Assembly: GCA_037389465.1 (NCBI GenBank)
Contig: JAZARR010000231.1
Coordinates: 868,001-932,000 of the forward strand
DNA length: 64,000 bases
Direction of reading: 5' to 3'
Source of the DNA: Baylisascaris procyonis
Lineage: Eukaryota; Nematoda; Chromadorea; Rhabditida; Ascarididae
Position 1 is the stretch's first letter, and every line of letters starts with the position of its first letter. Both the position numbers and the translations under genes were made by a program. Shown one piece after another: positions 40,331 to 51,500 of the stretch. A model generated the notes under the pieces. That model saw only the letters and a list, made by a program, of their open reading frames with translations, was not told where the DNA came from and did not search any database.

Positions 40331-43300
40331 TGTATGTATGTATGTATGTATGTATTTATTTATTTATTTTATTTGCGTAATGTTCACTGCACTTTTTGAT
40401 GCTTCGAATATAGACGAAATGAGGACGAGTCATCAAGAAGCTCAACGTCAAGCAGATCAAGACGCAAATCATCAAGGCACAGCTCACATCGTGATCTTCT
40501 TCTCACGTCCCCAAAAGAGCGAAAACATCAACTCAGCATTCAGAAAAAAAGTTTGTCGTATCTCACTGACTACAATTTCGCATTCTTTCATCTTTTCCTT
40601 TGACTTTTTTTCAAATTAAAATCGCTGCATTTCCACTAATTAGAAATCCCCTTGGGTAAAAATTCTTTCTTATCGGGGCAAAAGGTCGGGCCTTTGAAGG
40701 GTGAATAAATGGAAAGTTAGGATGCTCTAGGAATCTTGATATTTAATAGCGGAATGACCAGCATGGTCATCAAGTGGTCACTATCTATGAAGTTCTTTAC
40801 ATTTTGTTAATATAGAAGCAGTCTTCTAAGTGAAGTCAGAATTTTCATCTCTTGTCCAGTTATAACAAGCTATCAGTTATTTGCTTTCAATCATCACACA
40901 AATTCACTGTTTACTAAGTTTTTGACGTAGAGACTAATATAGCTGAGGATCTGTATAGCTTTTTTCAGAGTCAACAACTTTTCGACAATTTTTTGTACCT
41001 CGAAAATTGCTATTGGCTATTACTTACAATATCTACTTCACATATTCAATGTACAAAGGACACCTAAAAAGAAATTTCATAAGGTAAATTGACCAGATGA
41101 CCAATTGACCATTGTAGAAACCGCAGAAAATTTTCCGTTATTCGAAGTATTACCTGCAGCTACTCGACTACATTTTTTTGCAATTCCATAATTCGCATCA
41201 ACTTGACAATATTTTTAATGGAGTAGAAATTTTTAGGAGAGAAACGAAAGATCGCAAAAACTTCGTCTCAAGTCGCCGATCATTTCCATCATTCGAACAA
41301 CCGGGATCGCTCTCATAGAAAGAGGTGCTTAAAAAATTCTTTTCGTAGCTAAATTTCATGAAATATTTCTTTCAAACCAAGAAAAAGAGGAAGCCCATGA
41401 AAGCTGCAAATTTCTTGACATGCCAACATCATTTCATAAGCTTAATATAAACGGCTCTAAAGTTAAGTTTTAAACGTAAAAAAACATCACGATGAAACAG
41501 ACTACAGCAATAGAAAATGATCACATTGCGCTCTTAAAGCATCATTTTCGCGTCCCTTCCTTGTGCAGTATCAGTCTCTGAAAGAACTGTTCGCTTGACG
41601 GAACAACTGCTTTTTGTGAAATTTTAATGCAGAAGGAAGACGACTGAAGAAATCAGACGCCAATTCATTGTTTCCAATTATATAAGTCTCAAATTCCGCA
41701 CAAATGCTGATCGTTCTTGACATTTCGAACTTTTTTTGATTATCGCGACGAGTCAATACTTGATTTTGGGCAGTATTTGGTGGTGAAGTGTTAAATTGCG
41801 ATATCAGAATAGCAATTTCGCAATATAAGATGTTCCATATACAGAGCGGAGAGCGTACCGAGCAGTTCGAGATCAAGCAGATCCTCGAGGTCAATGTCGA
41901 GAAGTTCTTCAAAACGCAAATCTCGTCGGAAGCTTCTTCTCTCTTCACCTAAAAAACGACGGCAACAAATCGCAGCCCAACACAAAAGTTTGCCATCCTA
42001 TGTAACACATCTTTGGCATCTCTAAAAGCATGACGAAGATCGTTGAGACTTCACCAAAGGGTCTAGTAAATTTGCAAGTCTATAGAAAACAAAGCTTTTA
42101 GAAGAGGGTAAATTAAAAGAACCTCATGTAAAAAAAAAAGCCAGCGACGCAACAATCTCGTCGCCCCCGAAATTCCGTACTCTCTTCCTTTCAGTCTCTA
42201 ACTACTTCATCTGACCGTACACTTGTCAGTAACTTTCACTGAGAAATGTAAAACATTTAAGGCGAAAAGGAAAGCAAAGCAATGACACCACCATACGCAG
42301 CTGATCATCATCAACACTCACAACGGCGACGTCATTCAAATCGCTCACACCCTCATAAAAGGTTTTCCCACATTTGCATAAAAACTTATTATGAACCTGC
42401 AGATGGATGCAGAATACTGCGTGTTGGCCATAAGGCAAAGTAGATAAACCACATGGTCTTCTAAAGACCCCTAAAAAGTGCCAATAAAACATCACCAACT
42501 TAGAGAACTTTGTGATCAACAGATATCATTCATTATTGGCTGGATTGTTGCAGCGACCCACTCATCATGTTGCCATTCCATTTTGTTCACTATCACCTGG
42601 AAACTCAGATCGCACTATTAGTTTGAAATAAACTAAAGGCATTTTGCGATTTTCCACTCGCTGGAAATATTCAACACTAACCCACCAACCATTAAAGAAC
42701 TAAAACTAGAAAAAATAAGTTTCTTCTCGGATTTAACATTGCTGAGGCGATTTTTGCATCACCCAAGATCTACGGAATTTTCAGTCATAAGTCGAATCAG
42801 AAAACTTCATTGCGGCGAAGCACTCATCGATCAAAGAGAGGCAAAGGTTCCAGCATTATTTTCATACGCAAAACAATTCCACTCCTCCTGAAGTTATTCA
42901 CTGAAGACAGAATTTTAGGATGGAACAAAGTTTTAAACGCAATTTCACAGTGTTCTACAAAAATATTCTATAACCAGCCTTTATTTGAAATATTATTTTC
43001 ATCTCAAAAATGGTGCGTGGCATTTGAGGACAAAACAATAGATGCTATCGAAATAGTGCGACGCTCTTCGAACCATCTTTAGGCAAAAATTATTGCTGAG
43101 AAACAAAATTATCGATTTTTTGAATTGAACTTCAATTAGTCTGATGAATCGATGAGTTGATTTGATTGTTTGAATAAAGCTGAAGTAAACGAACGATTGA
43201 AATGATATAAATGAAATAAAAACAAGAAGAATTTGTGATAAGCAATAGATTTCATTTTAGTGTCCAAAATGCATTCGTCTAAGAATAATGCTATTTCCGA

Positions 43301-46300
43301 TCTCAGTAAAGATCTCGAAATATTGGTGAGTGCTAAAAAATTGCACTTTTAAATTAACAATTGCGCAATTAAAAAATGCATATTTTAAATTCCTATTCTC
43401 ATTGCTTATAGGAAAAGAATCAATCGAACGCGATGAAAATCACTAAAATACATGCATACTTGTGGGATGGTGTTGTTTTTTCGGCGTCATGTATTTCGAA
43501 CAGCGATAGATAGTCGACCAAATTTTCGGTGGTTAAAACATACGTTTCCCTCCACTGGAAACGCGCACTGTATAGCACCGCACTGTGCCTACGCCTAAAC
43601 ACTACTATGCCTTACGAATCAAATCATGCCATGCCATGCCATGCCGTACTATGCCCGAAGAAATTAGCTGCTGCATTGTGCCATACAGCACCCTCATGAA
43701 AATAGCTGTTCCATATCGTAACAAAGCCTAAAGGTTTTCTGCATTTATTTATTCATTAACTGTCCTATGATACAGTAGCATGAAAACATGCCACAAAACA
43801 GCAAACATCAATAACGAAAGAAATCAAGCACAATAAACAAATAAATAATTCGAATTGATAAAGGTGCCATGGCAGAGATCGCTGAAACAATAGTTCAGTG
43901 TCACATAAGACGTTTTCCTACAAAGTGAATCACTAACCTAAAAGCATGTATTCTGCCCGCACCTATGCGGTATTAAATCAAAAAATTTAGCTGAAAATTT
44001 CACTGCATCTCGAAGTGGCGGTACCACTACTGACACTGAATGGAATCGATAAGCACTTCGAGATGCGACTCTATAGATCACTTGCTCAATAGCCCATTCG
44101 ATCCGTGAGCTTGAATAAAGAACGTACATAAATACGCACATAAGGGCCTAGGTGTACAATAATGAGCAAAATATGTTTGAAAACGGAAAGCAATTTCTGT
44201 TGCAACATGCAAAAAGGCATGACTAAATGTCGCTTACACACTTGGCACCGTTTGCCACCAAATAAGCTGATCTATTTTACTGGGTCAAAATCGAAGTCGC
44301 ATACACGTCCAAAGATCGATGCCTTACGCAGTAATCTCGACCAATCCACTACCGCAATATTCATTTCAGCCCATTTTTTAGAAGATTCGGAATTGACTTT
44401 GATGAAAGATAGGATTTGAGAATTTGCACAGGACGGAGCAGTTCATGAGGTCAGAGTTGCATTATGGATGTTACGTTACCTTCCTCATCTTTCGAAACTC
44501 AAAGAAAAAGAAGGCAATTCCTTATAGAAAGCATCTCTGAAAGAAGGCGCCCACTGAATAAGATGCCTTTCTCACACAATCTGAAGGAGGGTGAAATGCC
44601 TCTCACACTTTCCTCGAAGGGTGAAAACAATGACGGATCCTGAATTTCTGTTTAAAAGCAGCTTGACCTTCACTTTACCTATGTGTCATTCGTGAGCTTT
44701 TGTATCTTACCTATATGCCCATCAAAAGCGTCTCAGTGACGTACAAATTATTCCTGAGCTTTTGTAGCCCTTTTCATCCTATTCCATTACCGTTCGCGTC
44801 CCGAAACCGGTGAACAGATAATGTATAGTCAATGAACATGCCTTAACAAAACGCATTGTTGGTTCAGTCGTATCTTAAATGCAGCCTTCAGCCCGAAATA
44901 TAGGCATTCTCCTTAACTGAGGGAATCATACTTCCAAATCCTCTAGCAATTCCTTCGATGATTCCAACGCAGTCTGAAGTCGAAATTATTTAAGGGATAT
45001 CCCAGCATCGATATGGACTAAATGCCGAAAGGGTCTTACGCTTATAAGGCAAATACGCCGCATGCACACATTTGAAATTACATTTTGTTAATGAAATTAT
45101 GCAAATAAACATTCTTGATCGTATAGTTTGCTCCCTCAGCACAGCAGTATGACAATTTTGTAAAACTCATATATTTTGCTTGTGTCTCCACCTAAGTTCA
45201 TGAGTACATCTGAACAATTAAACCTCCTCAGCAAAATTTTTCTCCAGAGAGACAAAACGGCGAGCAAGTCACTAATGAAAAACAACAAATCGCACGAGTA
45301 AGTACTTTTTTTATTAGTTAGTGCAATAACGTGATAATTTAAGACAACAATATGAAGATCTAAAACTGTTTGAGTGAGACATTTTTTACAATTTAAGATC
45401 GAGAACAAAGTGTTGGACGTGGTCGAATCGCCGACATGTAAAACCATTTTATGACGTTGGAGTGTCGATGGTGGTTGGGCGAGCTGAAGAAAAAAAAAGA
45501 TTTTTTGATAAAATACTTCGACAGAATTCTCCCATAAAATTCTCCCATATTTCGTATTTTCTAGAAGGATGTCCCACTTAATAAATAGTGACTGAAAAAT
45601 GCATCTTAACACATTAATTAGTTATCTATTATATGGTACGTGACAGGTAGCGCACGAGTGTGTTACAGTTGAGCATTTTCCTACTAGAAGTAACATTTGT
45701 TAGAGGTCTGCTCTTATGAAGAACTTTCATGTTAATTTCAAGACATTATAAAGTGGAAAACATCTTTAACATAAAATCGATCGTCTACGAAGAATTTTAC
45801 AAGCATCCAATCATCAGGCATTACTGAACTTTTATGCCCTATCTGTTTCATCCATTCAGCTATCACTATTCATAGAATGTGGTCTCATGTTTCCATTCAA
45901 GTATTCTATTTCATTTCATGCCTCAAGAAAATAAAAAATTAGGTTGCCAAAAGAGCGAAGAGGCATTATAAACTTCAATGTCATTCGAAAGTTATCACAC
46001 TGCGATTAAAGAATTTAAGCCGAATCTAGGATTGTACTAGATTCGTATTGAGCTGACTGCTTATATTCCACCACCATAACGCTCTTTTCAAGTGAATGAA
46101 ACAATCGAGTAGACGAAATAGTATTTCTTCTTTAGCAATATTCAAAAGGCAACGACTAAAACAGCCAAACATAACGATGAACTCAGTGGGAAAACACGAC
46201 CATCGAAAACTGCGACGTCAGATGTACCACTGAAGAAAGCAAAGAAAACGATGATTATGGTGCCATCTTTGGCCTCATCAGAGATGCCTCCTCAACGATC

Positions 46301-48508
46301 GCTTTCCGAAACGTCAAAGCGATCGAAAAGCTCAAGAACCTCCGATGAGTCCAAAAAGGTACTCGCAGTTCTCGATGAAATCGCTCCCATTTCCCAACCT
46401 TCTGAAGGTGTTTTGCTGAAGCAGAAAGATTCTTCTCAAAGACTTCCGCCGCCAACGGAAAGTTCCTTAAGGCATTCAGACAAAGAACTGAAACTTTTGA
46501 ACGCAAATGCGATCACTGACGCGTCTGGGCCACAGCGAACTTACCTGATGACGTCACTGAAGAATCCAAATCTGGATGAACAAAAAAACAGAAGCGATGT
46601 TTCTCATAAGGACGTGAAACATACTTCGCATGGCAAGTCATGTAAATCGTTGACGATAAAGGACACGAAGCAGAATGCCTCCAATAGCTTTCCGAAGCCC
46701 ACTGACCATTCAAGGAGTCATCCACAGGATGATCTGTCCAGTGGAAAAGAGAAGAAGCTAAATAGCCGACGATCACCGAAGGAAGGCCAGCAGGTGATAC
46801 ATCGCATTTCACAGAAGGGTCATGCTAAGAAGGTCACAAAAAAACATGATGGCAGCAATTCCGGTCAACCACTAGGTAACATGAATAATTCCTCGATAAC
46901 TGCAGCACATGCAAAAAGAATTGCTCAAAAATGAGCTCGTCTTTGAAGCATGCAGGAAAATCACACAGTATTAGCTCCAACAACGGAGTTAGTAAATCGT
47001 CGCAGAGTGCACGGCATTCGAAAACTGACCTGCTCCTGAGAAATAAAGAAAAATTGGTCAGCAGTGAGTCTTCGGACAATAAGCGACTTCTAAAAAGTCA
47101 TAGCTCGCGAAATAATCTGCCCACAAAACGGACAGCACAAAGCAGCAGTCGTGACGCCAAGAAGAATGCTGATCATCCGAAAAAGCATCATTCACGAAAG
47201 AACATCTTTAGTATAAGTAAAGAACAACATGCTAATAGAAAGTCGTCGAAAGGCAGCGCAAATTCGACGAATCGTCGACCACATATGGATAGCTGTAAAA
47301 AAGATATGAAACAGCACGATAACAGCAGCTCTTTGAAAATTACTGGACATTTGAAAAAACGGATTTCACAAAACGAACTATCCGAGAAAAATAGAGAGCA
47401 ATCTTCAGATAGCAAGTCTTCAAAGAGAATCGTGTCAGCGATGTGTCACGCACATGCCGACTTATCCGGAAATGATGCAAAGAAAGACGATGCTAGTGAT
47501 TCTTCAAAAAAAGTTGATTCTTCAAGACGACATCTACAAAAGAACCCGTCTGAGAAGTATGAAGGGCTACATGAGAGCACTGGCTCATCAAAAGCTGCCG
47601 GATATCCCAAGAAGCACAATCTACAAAAGAACTTGCATAGTAAGCATACAGGACATCACGATAGTGATGCGTCTTCAAGAAGTACCGGCAGTTTAAATGA
47701 ACATAATTCGAAAGAAGACCTGGCTGCCAAACACGCTAAACGACATGACAGTAGCAGTTCTTCGAGAAGTGCTAAGCACTCCCAAAAGCACCATTCAAAG
47801 AGGAGATTATCTGAAAAAACTGCAAAGCAACATTCCAATAATGACTCTTCAGAAAGTGCAAAATATTCAAAAGTGCGTCGTTCACAAAAAAATCCGATTG
47901 AAAAACATAACCAACCACCGGAAAATAGCGATTCCACTAAAAATGTGGAAGATTCAAAACATGGTAATTCGGAGAAGAAAGTTGCCGTAAAAAATGACAG
48001 ACAAATAGATAGCAGTAATTCCTCGAAGAAAATCATTCGTTCAAAGCGATCCCATTTGCAAAAATATAACTCGGGAAATGAAGAAATAGAAAAAAATGGC
48101 AAAGAAAATCTCGTCAAAGATATCAAATATCCAAGAAAGCATCGCGTACCAAAAAATTCATCTGAGCGAGTTAAACAACAGCATTCGTCAAAGTCGAAAA
48201 AAAGCAGCAAAGTAGGCATAAGGCGGGATAGGTTCGTATTCCTTTCGATCAATCCCACTTTTCTTTGTTTGATCATTGACAGTTTGGAAGAAACAGTCAT
48301 TTCAGTGCGAACTGACTATTGGGAAAGTCTAAAAAAAAGATGTTTGGTAAATTAGTACATTGCTGAATGGGAATTATCATGGTAGGCAGGAGGTTGACAT
48401 GTTAAAAACCCTCGCTACCAAATGCTTTTTATTTAACCCTCCCACTATTTCTAACGTTATCTTTTAATATGCAGATCAAAGAAGAAACATCGGCAGAGAG
48501 CGATATAA
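32907..48508 (+). CDS. Unrecognised Ser/Arg/Lys/His-rich repetitive protein built from tandem exon cassettes
   Basis: Exons with matching phases: 33116 (or earlier)-33225, 33957-33990, 35635-35708, 36261-36305, the ten-exon array 36870-42846, 43261-43325, 45248-45297, 46136-46875, 46956-48231 and 48475-48508 (TAA). A micro-exon at 36728-36764 is needed to keep phase into the array; an exon at 43412 is optional. The product is about 1,180 residues and almost entirely polar. A basic, coiled-coil-like N-terminus (KKIRRQLAKLEHIRRRDRK; ILLEKLDDLQISKRQRKE) is followed by the SR-rich cassettes, then about 670 Ser/Lys/His-rich residues with 29-residue repeats, ending RRDRSKKKHRQRAI. No enzymatic domain is visible. 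The 5' end is unresolved: an ATG at 32907 opens a hydrophobic stretch (FLLILVAISFLLLHLV) that meets TGA codons in frame. Function unknown; composition resembles SR-type nuclear or scaffold proteins, which is inference. Confidence 0.68.
36870..42846 (+). repeat. Five tandem A-B exon cassettes inside the Ser/Arg/Lys-rich gene
   Basis: A exons: 36870-36959, 38589-38703, 40092-40191, 41237-41324, 42262-42361. B exons: 37991-38100, 39360-39466, 40414-40550, 41845-41987, 42785-42846. A exons enter in phase 1 and leave in phase 2 (the first A enters in phase 2); B exons enter in phase 2 and leave in phase 1. An A-B pair is therefore frame-neutral. A exons share IATTPPYA-like cores followed by N.S.RSHRS runs. 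B exons share SSSRSS runs followed by LLLSSPKKRRQ-like ends: DLLLSSPRERRQ, ALLPSPKKRG, DLLLTSPKERKHQ, KLLLSSPKKRRQQ. The fifth B exon is short and lacks this motif. Unit spacing is about 1.0-1.7 kb including introns. This is internal duplication of a two-exon segment. Confidence 0.8.
40231..40373 (+). repeat. (TTTA)n / (TATG)n microsatellite
   Basis: TTTA units are interrupted by a block of TATG units and return to TTTA. The tract lies in the intron right after the third A exon of the cassette array, 40 bases from its donor. Confidence 0.92.
43625..43644 (+). repeat. Pentanucleotide repeat (CATGC)4
   Basis: Four perfect copies of CATGC are seen, with looser ATGCC copies on both sides (43610-43660), in an intron of the Ser/Arg/Lys-rich gene. 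Confidence 0.8.
44005..44066. repeat. Perfect 13-bp inverted repeat
   Basis: GCATCTCGAAGTG (44005-44017) and CACTTCGAGATGC (44054-44066) are exact reverse complements with a 36-base spacer. They lie in the 1.7-1.9 kb intron before the exon at 45248. Confidence 0.8.
47531..48231 (+). repeat. Degenerate 29-residue (87-bp) coding repeats
   Basis: Six consecutive exact 29-residue units start at 47531, followed by two looser ones of about 30. Examples of unit starts are HLQKNPSEKYEG, NLQKNLHSKHTG, NSKEDLAAKHAK, HSKRRLSEKTAK and RSQKNPIEKHNQ. Each is followed by an SS-rich segment and a basic SxKH-like end. The consensus is roughly xSQKxLSEKxxKQHDSSxSS plus a K/H-rich tail. Weaker units precede it from about 47189. 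The repeat is visible at protein level; the DNA has diverged. Confidence 0.8.
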
Positions 48509-51500
48509 AGATGATAGTTCCGATTAATACTAAGTATGATTATACAATGCTAAATTGCTATTATATCTACCACCTAACAAGGCATTAGCACGCTTTAAAT
48601 ACCGAACTTTCGAGACGCTGTAATGAAATTTGCAAAGATATATTACAATGGCTTCCATTTGTGCTCATATTGCTCATATACAGGTATATGATGTATGCAT
48701 GTGTCTGTATATCTCCTTGTCGGTTCCATATTTTGAACGGAAAGTGGTCATAACTTATGGATTTGGACACTTCCGACGTTCTATGATAAGTGAATTTAGT
48801 TTCGCTAGTTATAGCTCCAATTCGCTTGTTTCAGATGCAATTTCCAGAGACGGACCTATGAAAACAGAAACCCATGAGCTTAGAATTTATATCATTTTAG
48901 AAAGCAACGACAGTCTTATTGCTCGTCGACTGCTTCCGTGCAGACTGCTTCCAAATGCGCTCACGATGATGAATTCGTTGCCTACCGTTGATCTTATAAT
49001 CTTCGATTTATTCACTAAAATATATCGTCTCTAAAGGAAGTTGTTTAAATATATGAAACGATTTTAATAAAAATATTTTGATTTTAAAATGTTTAAATAT
49101 GTAAAATAAAATATTTTAATAAAATACTCATATCGAACTGATTTTTTACTGGATCGGTGACTTTTCGCTACATGGTAACCTGATGCAACAACACAATGCT
49201 GGCTCTTGTTCCCAGATGTTATATTTTTTCTACAATAAAGAAAAAAATGAAACTTTGTGATCAATCTTTTCTTACTGTCATCGCTTGTTTTGCTGTTTAT
49301 AAGTTAATCAACAGCATTCAGTGGGAAAGCACATTAGAAAATCTCAATAGGGTTTTTTTGTAGTTTAAATAGCTGAATCATCCAACTGTGAAATTGTTCA
49401 AAAAGAATGGCATTACGTATCATAGTGTTTGTTTTTAATTCAGTGACTATCTGTGAAATTTCTCATTAAAAGCTCATTAGGAATTTGGCACAAAATTAGC
49501 ATTTAATATGCGTCCGGCAAAACATTATTTAGATGTTCGTTTTTAAATGAGTTATCATCATCATGAGTCTTGGTTCATTCCTGCTTGGTTAGAAGTTTAG
49601 ATGGTTCCATTTTCTTGACTCAGATTTGCGCATTATGTGCTGAAGAGTATTTGCTTTGTTGTCTGCTCGAAGAGCATTGCTGTGTTTTGAGAGATAGAAG
49701 AGAGTAGCTGATAGTGCTGTGTAGAATACTGCTGTATAAGAGTGTTGGGTCCCTGTTTTCTCTACCATTAGCAAATTTAACGGTTATGCAAATTTGCCAG
49801 CTAGCCGGGTGACTACGCCAGTAATCATTGCATGAAATCTTATGCAACATGCAAATTTCCCCGAGCAAGTTGTTAAAGAAGAGGTCCGTCGGTTTTATGC
49901 AACTAATATGGAAATTTTTTGTTTCAGCGTTCCATGAAAGAATTTGCAAAAGACATTTGGACGTGAGTAAAGTGATGATTTTTATGGAATTTCTTACTGT
50001 TATCAGAGACTTTTTGAATTTAATTTGTCTTCTCTCATTGACGCTTCTGATGACATGAAAAAGAGGCTAAGGGAATGAACAAGTCGCGATGTTGCAAGTA
50101 TCCCTTTGGGATTTCTTGAGTAGGAGGCTCTCCAATTTTAATGATTTTTCGGAAGAATCTTGTCTTTACTTCGAGAATGAGGGAAGTTAACTTTCAGGAA
50201 TAAAATAGATATTTGTTTGAAAAATTTTGCTATTGCTATGAAATTTCCTTCAAATTTTAGTCTTTACTATCACCGCCGTTGCTTGAAGCAGGAACACTAA
50301 TGACGGTGCTTCATCATATCTGTCAGTGTTCTTCTCGGTTACCAGTTTTGCAACCCGATAACTTCCTTCGAGGCATATGTCGCATTCGTGTTTGACATCG
50401 GTGAGATACAAATCAACACGCCACTTTCTTACTGAATATCGATAACACTGCAGTGCAAATTATTGGCAAGGAAAATTCATGCTTGAGCAAAGAACAGTGA
50501 AATAGATAATCAATCAAACCTTCGTTTATAGACGGATATCGTGGTTTGCTAAACTGCTGGATATGTAACCGTAATGCTGGGAATACTTTCACCAAAAAAG
50601 AATCTCCAGAAGGATGGATCACTTTTTGACTGAAATCTGGTAATAAGTATGTATCACTTAACGGAAAATTGTCGTTCGCAAGTATTGCATTCACTTGCAT
50701 TCGTTTGACGCAGGTCTCATGCTCTGAAAGCGAGAAGTTCACCTAGTCATCCAACTTCTTCTGCAGCGATCACTCATAAGCATGTTGCTAGACGACGCGA
50801 TACGCATACTTCTTTGCACAATGAAATTACGACGCAATCTTGTTATGGCCACTTATTAGAAACAGTCTGGTGTTGAAAATTGTTGCCGTGAGATTCTTAT
50901 AACTTGCACTACGTTCCCTTTTTCATTAACGGCCTTTTCTGACGCCATTACGTTTGATACTGCATTGCGAAATAGAAGTTTTTTGCATATTGAAGAGGAT
51001 TCCGTCCGAGGAAAATTTTATCAAGAGCACTGTTCGACAGAAATATCGGAAGCTATTCACCAGAACGAGGTAGGAGGCAATGATTTGTGACTTGGCTAAG
51101 GGATTCCCACGAAAAGGGCTAAAAAATTGTTCTCATTCTAGTCTTGCAATCAACGGTCTTTCCGAAAGGAGTTATGGGTACATAACGGTGTACAAAATTT
51201 TACACGTATATTGCGTTAGCCATGTTACATAAAATTTCACTTGTATCCGGTTCATTGCAAGATTTGCCTCTATCTCGAAAATTTGCAGCGTTCGAAGAGT
51301 CTTAGAGAGGAAACAGAGCCGCAAACAGCAAAGCCCTCGGGGCAATCGGTATCGAATTCGTGGTTGCAAATAATATATTGAGATCTTACGTGCATTAATG
51401 CTTCAAATATTATCTTCCATCGCCGACAAAATAATGTAGCCCACTTTTCCAGCACTGTATCCCCCTACGTCATCTCATTCAATTTTAATCGTACAACTCA

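Noticed and set aside
40209..40619. 136-codon plus-strand frame
   Set aside because: It is formed by the TTTA/TATG microsatellite and reads the third B exon out of frame.
45136..45612. 158-codon minus-strand open frame
   Set aside because: It runs antisense across a phase-matched exon (45248-45297) of the Ser/Arg/Lys-rich gene, and its length is within chance expectation.
46931..46955. Programmed frameshift or reinitiation at the ATGA overlap
   Set aside because: An 80-bp intron with proper GT-AG ends and matching phase explains the frame change more simply. The slippery site is not canonical.
47656..48300. 214-codon minus-strand open frame
   Set aside because: It is the shadow of the Ser/Lys repeat-coding exon on the other strand; the repeat composition keeps the antisense frame open.
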